Below, piece by piece: positions 1 to 5,427 of a DNA stretch of 5,427 nt. Source of the DNA: Flectobacillus sp. (GTDB lineage: Bacteria > Bacteroidota > Bacteroidia > Cytophagales > Spirosomataceae); NCBI GenBank assembly GCA_029865665.1, contig JARXAV010000183.1:1-5427 (forward strand), read 5' to 3'. The notes under the pieces are model-generated. The model was not told where the DNA came from. It searched no databases and saw only the letters and a program-made list of their open reading frames with translations. A program made the position numbers and the translations under genes. The first letter of the stretch is position 1; each line of letters starts with the position of its first letter.

Positions 1-1836
<1,836 letters not shown>

Positions 1837-1859
1837 TAAGTCTTTAGAACAACACGAAT

Positions 1860-2306
1860 ATGTATTTTAAATCCACTTTTTTTGAAGATTACGAATTAGG
1901 AAGTAAGCGTACCACCTTAGGGAGAACCATTACCGAAACAGATTTCGTCGTTCATGCAGGTCATACAGGCGACTTTTTCCCGCATCATCTCGATGCAGAA
2001 TGGTGCAAAACACAGCCCTTTAAACAGCGTATTGCTCATGGTACGATGATTTTCAGCATTGGAATTGGACTCACTGCCTCCGAAATTAACCCAGAAGCAT
2101 TCTCTAAAGGATACGACCGTTTACGTTTCGTAAAACCTGTTTTCATTGGTGATACCATCCATTCAGAAGTAACTATTTCAGAAAAAACAGAGGCTAAAAA
2201 CCCGGAATATGGCACGGTTTACGAACACGTCGAAATCATCAATCAACACGGAGAAGTCGTATTGGTTTGTGACCATCTTTTATTGGCTAAAAAGAAATTA
2301 TCGTAA
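1860..2306 (+). CDS. MaoC-family hot-dog-fold dehydratase ((R)-specific enoyl-CoA hydratase-like)
   Basis: A 148-residue protein of the single-domain MaoC type. Family members reversibly hydrate trans-2-enoyl-CoA thioesters to (R)-3-hydroxyacyl-CoA, or act on related CoA esters. The hydratase signature is present: [13 protein letters not shown] carries the catalytic Asp38 and His43 in the D-x4-H spacing, and RIAHGTM (residues 57-63) matches the following conserved loop and start of the central helix. The usual Asn of GD-x-NP-x-H is Phe here (GDFFPHH). [20 protein letters not shown] (about 85-104) matches the strand pair that completes the hot-dog fold. The start gives the family's usual N-terminal FEDYELG at residues 8-14. 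No Shine-Dalgarno sequence is visible. The gene sits 23 bases after the beta-galactosidase and 22 before the permease, so it is probably co-transcribed with both. No CoA ligase, thiolase or PHA gene is in view, so the substrate is unknown. A role in oxidative sugar-acid breakdown is only a guess. Confidence 0.88.
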   Translation: MYFKSTFFEDYELGSKRTTLGRTITETDFVVHAGHTGDFFPHHLDAEWCKTQPFKQRIAHGTMIFSIGIGLTASEINPEAFSKGYDRLRFVKPVFIGDTIHSEVTISEKTEAKNPEYGTVYEHVEIINQHGEVVLVCDHLLLAKKKLS

Positions 2307-2328
2307 TTCAATTTCATCCCAAAACATC

Positions 2329-3639
2329 ATGAATAATATCCCTAAAACTGCTTCTATCTCTGAAAGTGAAAGTGCTGGCAAGCGTTACTTAATTCCATTT
2401 ATTCTCGTAACCAGCCTCTTTTTTTTATGGGGAATGGTTCACAATTTTGATTCCATCTTAATTCCCCATTTAAAAAAGGCTTGTCAACTCAACAACCGTC
2501 AATCTACCCTCATTGATACGGCTGTATTTTTGGCTTATTTCTTGATGGCAATCCCTTCTGGAATTATTTTGCAGAAACATGGTTACAAAAAAAGTATCAT
2601 TATTGGGCTTGTTATCTCTGCCATTGGTGCATTTTTATTCGTTCCTGCCGCACAAAACCTTCAATATGAACTGTTTTTGGTTGCCTTATTCATTATTGGT
2701 TGCGGAATCACGCTATTAGAAACTACCGCCAACCCTTACGCAGCTGTTCTCGGTGACCCCGCAGGAGCAACGCAACGATTAAATTTAGCTGCGGCTTTCA
2801 ACGGCATTGCAGCTATGGTCGCTCCTGTTGTTGGCACGGCATTTATCTTATCTGGTAAAGAATTCTCTAAAGCGGAGATGGATGCCATGCCAGCTGTTGA
2901 GCAAGCAACATACTTACTTCACGAGGCTTCTTCGGTCATTTTGCCTTACATTATCTTGGGAGCAAGTCTATTAATTGTGGCAATTCTATTCTATTTTGTT
3001 CAATTTCCAGAAGTAAAAACAAACGAAGACGATGCTCATGTGAGCGTTGGTTCAAGCAAGGGTTTCTTTTCAGTATTACGCCACCGTCATTTATCATGGG
3101 CGGTTATTGCCCAATTTTTCTATGTAGGGGCTCAAGTATGTGTGACGAGTTTCTTTATTCGTATGGCTCAAAAAGGGGCTGGATTCGATGAAAAAACGGC
3201 TGGATATTATTTAGGGATTTACGGTTCGTTGTTTATGGGTGGACGTTTTGCTGGAACGTTCTTTTTACGCTTCATAGCTGCCAATCGACTATTAGCGATT
3301 TATGCCATTGCTTGTGTAATCTTATCTGCTATTGCGATTTTTGGTAACGGCGTTTTTGTAATTTATGCCCTTGGTGCGTTAGGCTTTTTTATGTCTATCA
3401 TGTTCCCAACGATTTTCTCTTTAGGAATTGCGAATCTTGGCGAAGATACCAAACAGGGTTCTTCTTGGATTATCATGGCGATTGTAGGCGGTGCAATTTT
3501 GCCGTATTTAATGGGAACGGTCATCGATACCTTTGGTGACAATATTCAATTAGGTTATGCCATTCCTTTGATTTGTTACCTTATCATTCTCTACTTTAGT
3601 ATCAATGGTTACAAAATAAAGAATAGCGATAAGTTTTAA
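2329..3639 (+). CDS. fucP: FucP-family sugar:proton symporter (MFS)
   Basis: A 436-residue inner-membrane permease, close to the 438 of E. coli FucP, importing L-fucose or a related sugar with protons. About twelve hydrophobic segments can be traced, near residues 22-40, 59-78, 88-107, 115-135, 150-173, 203-225, 255-275, 290-312, 320-337, 341-362, 378-398 and 407-425. Family landmarks are LFFLWGMVHNFDSILIPHL (TM1), GITLLETTANPYAAVLG with Glu131 at the site of FucP Glu135, QRLNLAAAFN, QFFYVGAQVCVTSFFI and MFPTIFSLGIANLGEDTKQG. The proton-coupling Asp46 of E. coli FucP aligns with Ser42, with Asp41 just before it. The reading frame is open back to 2209, but that would overlap the MaoC gene and add a non-family leader, so the ATG at 2329 is chosen; it gives a short hydrophilic N-terminus before TM1. 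No Shine-Dalgarno is evident. Likely last gene of the operon. Specificity may be fucose, galactose, glucose or another sugar; the symbol marks the family rather than a proven substrate. Confidence 0.9.
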   Translation: MNNIPKTASISESESAGKRYLIPFILVTSLFFLWGMVHNFDSILIPHLKKACQLNNRQSTLIDTAVFLAYFLMAIPSGIILQKHGYKKSIIIGLVISAIGAFLFVPAAQNLQYELFLVALFIIGCGITLLETTANPYAAVLGDPAGATQRLNLAAAFNGIAAMVAPVVGTAFILSGKEFSKAEMDAMPAVEQATYLLHEASSVILPYIILGASLLIVAILFYFVQFPEVKTNEDDAHVSVGSSKGFFSVLRHRHLSWAVIAQFFYVGAQVCVTSFFIRMAQKGAGFDEKTAGYYLGIYGSLFMGGRFAGTFFLRFIAANRLLAIYAIACVILSAIAIFGNGVFVIYALGALGFFMSIMFPTIFSLGIANLGEDTKQGSSWIIMAIVGGAILPYLMGTVIDTFGDNIQLGYAIPLICYLIILYFSINGYKIKNSDKF

Positions 3640-3775
3640 TTCCTGAATTTTGAATGGTTAAAGGCATCCAGTTTACAAAGGGACATAGGCACAAAGTTCT
3701 AGCTATCAGCAATGTACAATAAGCATTTTTTACAAACCTGAATCGGTTATTATAAATAATTTCTTATTGAAGAAC
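3640..3775. other. Non-coding stretch after the sugar operon
   Basis: I see no gene, tRNA or convincing terminator here. A weak 5-bp palindrome (AATTC-CT-GAATT) overlaps and follows the permease stop, and AACC-TGAATC-GGTT lies near 3736-3747; both are too weak to call. The sequence is AT-rich and carries no stable hairpin followed by a T run. Transcription from the sugar operon therefore probably continues into the palindromic region to the right. Confidence 0.5.
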
Positions 3776-3812
3776 CTGTTTGAACTTTCGTAGAACCACT
3801 GGCGTAAGCAAT

Positions 3813-3850
3813 GAATATATACTGTTTGAGCGAAGCGAGTTTATATATTC
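3813..3850. repeat. Inner hairpin 1 with a mirror-symmetric loop
   Basis: The 9-bp arms GAATATATA (3813-3821) and TATATATTC (3842-3850) pair perfectly around a 20-base loop. The loop region carries TTTGAGCGAAGCGAGTTT (3825-3842), which reads the same forwards and backwards on one strand: a mirror repeat rather than a normal palindrome. Its centre is GCGAAGC (3830-3836), the sequence known to form an exceptionally stable DNA mini-hairpin. Function unknown. Confidence 0.6.
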
Positions 3851-3862
3851 TTGAATTTTTTG

Positions 3863-3890
3863 TTACTTTTTGTTTCAAGACAAAAAGTAA
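3863..3890. repeat. Inner hairpin 2 (TTACTTTTTG / CAAAAAGTAA)
   Basis: Perfect 10-bp arms at 3863-3872 and 3881-3890 enclose the 8-base loop TTTCAAGA. The stem is AT-rich, so it is a weak terminator at best; no T run follows on the + strand. It lies inside the larger inverted-repeat element and is more likely part of a dispersed intergenic repeat than an isolated regulatory site. Confidence 0.6.
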
Positions 3891-3943
3891 GACGAAGAAT
3901 TAATCACTAAGAATCTACTTTAAAGAAAGTTCAAACAGCTTCA

Positions 3944-3989
3944 TTCATAAAAAGATCCTTGAGAACACTCTCAAGGATCTTTTTATGAA
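3944..3989. terminator. Strong bidirectional rho-independent terminator
   Basis: A perfect 21-bp stem (3944-3964 paired with 3969-3989) closes on the 4-base loop ACAC. The core is GATCCTTGAGA with TCTCAAGGATC, flanked by five A on the left and five T on the right, so each strand gives a stable stem running into a U tract. It lies between the convergent sugar operon and parAB and can end both transcripts. It is 304 bases past the permease stop but only about 80 past the parB stop, so it may belong primarily to parAB. Confidence 0.85.
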
Positions 3990-3992
3990 ATT

Positions 3993-4067
3993 GTTTACTA
4001 GTCTGTCGATAAAACCGCTTACAGGGTCGTTGACCGCTGTCAGGGTTTTATTGACAGACTAGTAAAC
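3993..4067. repeat. 75-base long-armed hairpin abutting the parB stop codon
   Basis: The outer arms GTTTACTAGTCTGTC (3993-4007) and GACAGACTAGTAAAC (4053-4067) pair perfectly over 15 bp. Pairing continues inward through a G-T wobble and ATAAAACC (4009-4016) with GGTTTTAT (4044-4051). The apex forms a separate small stem, ACAGGGTC (4021-4028) with GACC-G-CTGT (4032-4040). It ends one base before the parB stop. No T run follows directly, so it is not a classic terminator. It could be a partition site (centromeres often lie beside parB), an mRNA-stabilising 3' structure, or a tiny insertion element; I saw no target duplication. The chromosomal parS consensus is not present. Confidence 0.7.
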
Positions 4068-4068
4068 C

Positions 4069-5046
4069 TTACAACTTACTCACAATACCAAAGGCTTCTG
4101 CCTGAGCCAGAGAGATATAATCTCGGTAATTCAAATCAATTGTTGTTTGTTCCGAAAGTTCTCTGATTTGCTTCCAAATCGTCACTAAATCGTTATTGAT
4201 AAGAAATCCACCACTGATTTCAATACTTATTCCCATTCCTTCTGAGTTACGTACTCGCTCATTAATCGTTGTGGCTAATTCACTTTTAGTAGCTTGATTT
4301 GCAGTTGATTTTTTACCCGTCAAACGCTGTAATTCATCCACACTTGACACAGGAGCATCTACGACAGTCTTTGCTAATTGCTGAATTGCCTTTTTATCTA
4401 CTTTGGTTGTACCTGCCAAAATATCGTTTTTCAGTTCGGTAGCAATTTTATCTAAGCCTTCTACAAAAACGGCATCACGCTTAATTGTTGCAGTAGAAAC
4501 CTTAAATTCATCTGCTAACTTTTCTGCTGTATCGAAACTTGTTCCATCTTCTGCGGTAAGCCTCGCTCCTCCTTGCTTGTTCTTTAATCGTTGGTATTTT
4601 AAGCCTCTCAAATACGAAAGTTGCTCAGGAGTCATATTTCTACGCCCTACCTGAAAATCAATCATAAAATCTTTTACTTCTTCTTTGGAAGCAAAAGACA
4701 TCAAATCAATTTGAAAATCAATGCCATTTTTGCGACAAATTTCAAAACGGTGGTGACCGTCAAAAAGCACAAAAGCAGGTTCATCTGGGTTGGGGTGACT
4801 TACATCAATTACGCCCTGAGTGGTGTTCCAAATCAATAAGGGACTTCTACAACCATTAGCAATTATACTTTGTTCTAAAGATTCATACTCTTCTGGATTA
4901 AGCGAAGGGATAAAGTTCTTTAGTTCTTCTAAAACTACAATGTTGTTTTTGATGTTTTCAGAAGAAATTAATTTATTATTTTTAAGGGTATTGGCCGTAT
5001 TTACTGCCAATTGCTTTTTAAAATCAATACTTTTCATGGCGGCCAT
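4069..5046 (-). CDS. parB: ParB-family partition protein (ParB/Srx domain with helix-turn-helix)
   Basis: A 325-residue DNA-binding partner of ParA. It would bind a centromere-like site and load onto DNA so that ParA can segregate the replicon. After a basic N-terminus, the ParB/Srx domain spans about residues 35-135: LNPEEYESLEQSIIANGCRSPLLIW, then VLFDGHHRFEICRKNGI with the nucleotide-binding loop G97-H-H-R100 (GERR in Spo0J). VGRRNMTPEQ (133-142) matches the next conserved box. TAEKLADEFKVSTATIKRD (173-191) is the helix-turn-helix. The C-terminal 100 residues (about 225-325) match no domain I recognise and may dimerise. The gene starts 3 bases after parA stops (TAG-GAA-ATG), implying co-transcription and translational coupling. 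A second in-frame ATG three codons on is an equally plausible start. The sequence is unlike chromosomal Spo0J and reads like plasmid or integrative-element ParB. An alternative is a ParB-like transcription regulator, but the adjacent ParA favours partition. Confidence 0.88.
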   Translation of the reverse strand: MAAMKSIDFKKQLAVNTANTLKNNKLISSENIKNNIVVLEELKNFIPSLNPEEYESLEQSIIANGCRSPLLIWNTTQGVIDVSHPNPDEPAFVLFDGHHRFEICRKNGIDFQIDLMSFASKEEVKDFMIDFQVGRRNMTPEQLSYLRGLKYQRLKNKQGGARLTAEDGTSFDTAEKLADEFKVSTATIKRDAVFVEGLDKIATELKNDILAGTTKVDKKAIQQLAKTVVDAPVSSVDELQRLTGKKSTANQATKSELATTINERVRNSEGMGISIEISGGFLINNDLVTIWKQIRELSEQTTIDLNYRDYISLAQAEAFGIVSKL

Positions 5047-5049
5047 TTC

Positions 5050-5427
5050 CTAAGGTTTTACAATTTGTAAATAAGCAATATATTCATCACAGAACTCTTT
5101 ATAACAACGATAAGCTTCAGAGGTTGCACTCAATGTTCCTAAGGTTGCTTGCAAGGCTTGCGATTTCTGAAAATCAACAAGGTGCTTTATTTCTGTGTCA
5201 AATACTCTGAAATCATCTGCCATGCTACTACGTACTGCATCTTTGAATCCTTCGTGAACTGAATTCTTACGTACCATCGTAAAAACAATTCCATCCAATA
5301 CAATATCTCGATTGGTGTGTTCTTTCACCTCGCTAATACGATTTAAAAGCGAGTTTAAGCCTTTTAATGACGACGATTCTGGTAGCATCGTAATCAAAGT
5401 CGAGTTCGAGGCATTTAAGGCCGAAAC
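5050..5427 (-). CDS. parA: ParA-family partition ATPase, C-terminal part
   Basis: Only the last 125 residues are in the window; the frame stays open to the right edge, so the Walker A motif and start lie beyond. Full-length ParA binds ATP, coats DNA non-specifically and is released by ParB, moving plasmid or chromosome copies apart. The visible part matches the ParA/MinD-fold C-terminus: STLITMLPESSSLKGLNSLL corresponds to the 'P...Y.alEGL..LL' segment, then IVLDGIVFTMVRKN to the 'i.GillTm.d.r' strand. DTEIKHLVDFQKSQALQATL is the late 'tvI....l.eA...g.si' region, and the protein ends with a helix, AYRCYKEFCDEYIAYL. A TTG at 5395-5397 could be mistaken for a start, but the homology continues upstream of it. 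Directly upstream of and probably coupled to parB. I cannot tell type Ia from Ib without the N-terminus. Confidence 0.85.
   Translation of the reverse strand, partial: VSALNASNSTLITMLPESSSLKGLNSLLNRISEVKEHTNRDIVLDGIVFTMVRKNSVHEGFKDAVRSSMADDFRVFDTEIKHLVDFQKSQALQATLGTLSATSEAYRCYKEFCDEYIAYLQIVKP

Larger units (their letters stand above)
3776..3938. repeat. Composite palindromic intergenic element with 14-bp terminal inverted repeats
   Basis: The left arm CTGTTTGAACTTTC (3776-3789) is matched exactly by its reverse complement GAAAGTTCAAACAG (3925-3938). Just outside, GAAG (3769-3772) and CTTC (3939-3942) could extend the pairing after a 3-base bulge. The 135 bases between the arms hold no gene but contain two further hairpins, at 3813-3850 and 3863-3890. 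The layout resembles a small non-autonomous palindromic element or intergenic repeat family, and similar motifs seem familiar from Bacteroidota intergenic regions, though I cannot verify copy number here. I found no target-site duplication. It could instead be a structured 3' untranslated region of the permease transcript. Confidence 0.65.

Noticed and set aside
2209..2328. A 40-codon N-terminal extension of the permease from an ATG at 2209
   Set aside because: It overlaps the MaoC coding region, has no resemblance to FucP N-termini, and the ATG at 2329 gives a family-length protein.
3993..4067. Integron attC-like site
   Set aside because: The ends GTTTACT and AGTAAAC do not fit the GTTRRRY / RYYYAAC core consensus, and no integrase is in view.
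3776..4067. Insertion sequence or CRISPR array
   Set aside because: No transposase remnant, no target duplication found, and no regularly spaced direct repeats; the repeats are inverted and each of different sequence.
4403..5053. Three + strand open frames (62-83 codons) opposite parB
   Set aside because: They are antisense to conserved ParB motifs, overlap each other and look compositionally like shadows.
5395..5397. TTG as the start of a short 115-residue protein
   Set aside because: ParA homology continues upstream and the frame is open to the window edge, so this is an internal Leu codon.

Overview
The window looks like Bacteroidota DNA, most probably a Cytophagales-type bacterium. It is AT-rich, its genes start without clear Shine-Dalgarno sequences, and its LacZ-type glycosidase and FucP-type permease read like the versions common in that phylum. 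The species cannot be named from the sequence alone.

Left part (1-3639, + strand): a tight three-gene run reading rightwards. It holds the C-terminal two thirds of a LacZ-type family 2 beta-galactosidase (its start is outside the window), a 148-residue MaoC/hot-dog-fold hydratase, and a complete 436-residue FucP-family sugar:proton symporter. The gaps of 23 and 22 bases suggest one transcript. The glycosidase would release monosaccharides and the permease would import a hexose or deoxyhexose. The hydratase does not belong to any standard lactose or fucose pathway and is the puzzling member.

Middle part (3640-4068): no gene. After about 136 plain bases, almost everything is palindromic. A 163-bp element is bounded by 14-bp inverted repeats and carries two internal hairpins. 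A 21-bp perfect-stem bidirectional terminator follows. Last comes a 75-base long-armed hairpin ending one base from the parB stop codon.

Right part (4069-5427, - strand): a ParA/ParB partition pair reading leftwards, convergent with the sugar operon. parA runs off the right edge and lacks its Walker motifs in the window. parB is complete, lies 3 bases downstream of parA, and has a ParB/Srx nucleotide-binding domain followed by a helix-turn-helix. It resembles the plasmid or integrative-element type more than chromosomal Spo0J. The replicon may therefore be a plasmid or chromid, or the boundary may be the edge of an integrated element. I see no complete undescribed system. The strongest leads are the hairpin abutting parB as a candidate centromere or regulatory site, the composite palindromic repeat, and the MaoC enzyme inside a sugar-use operon.
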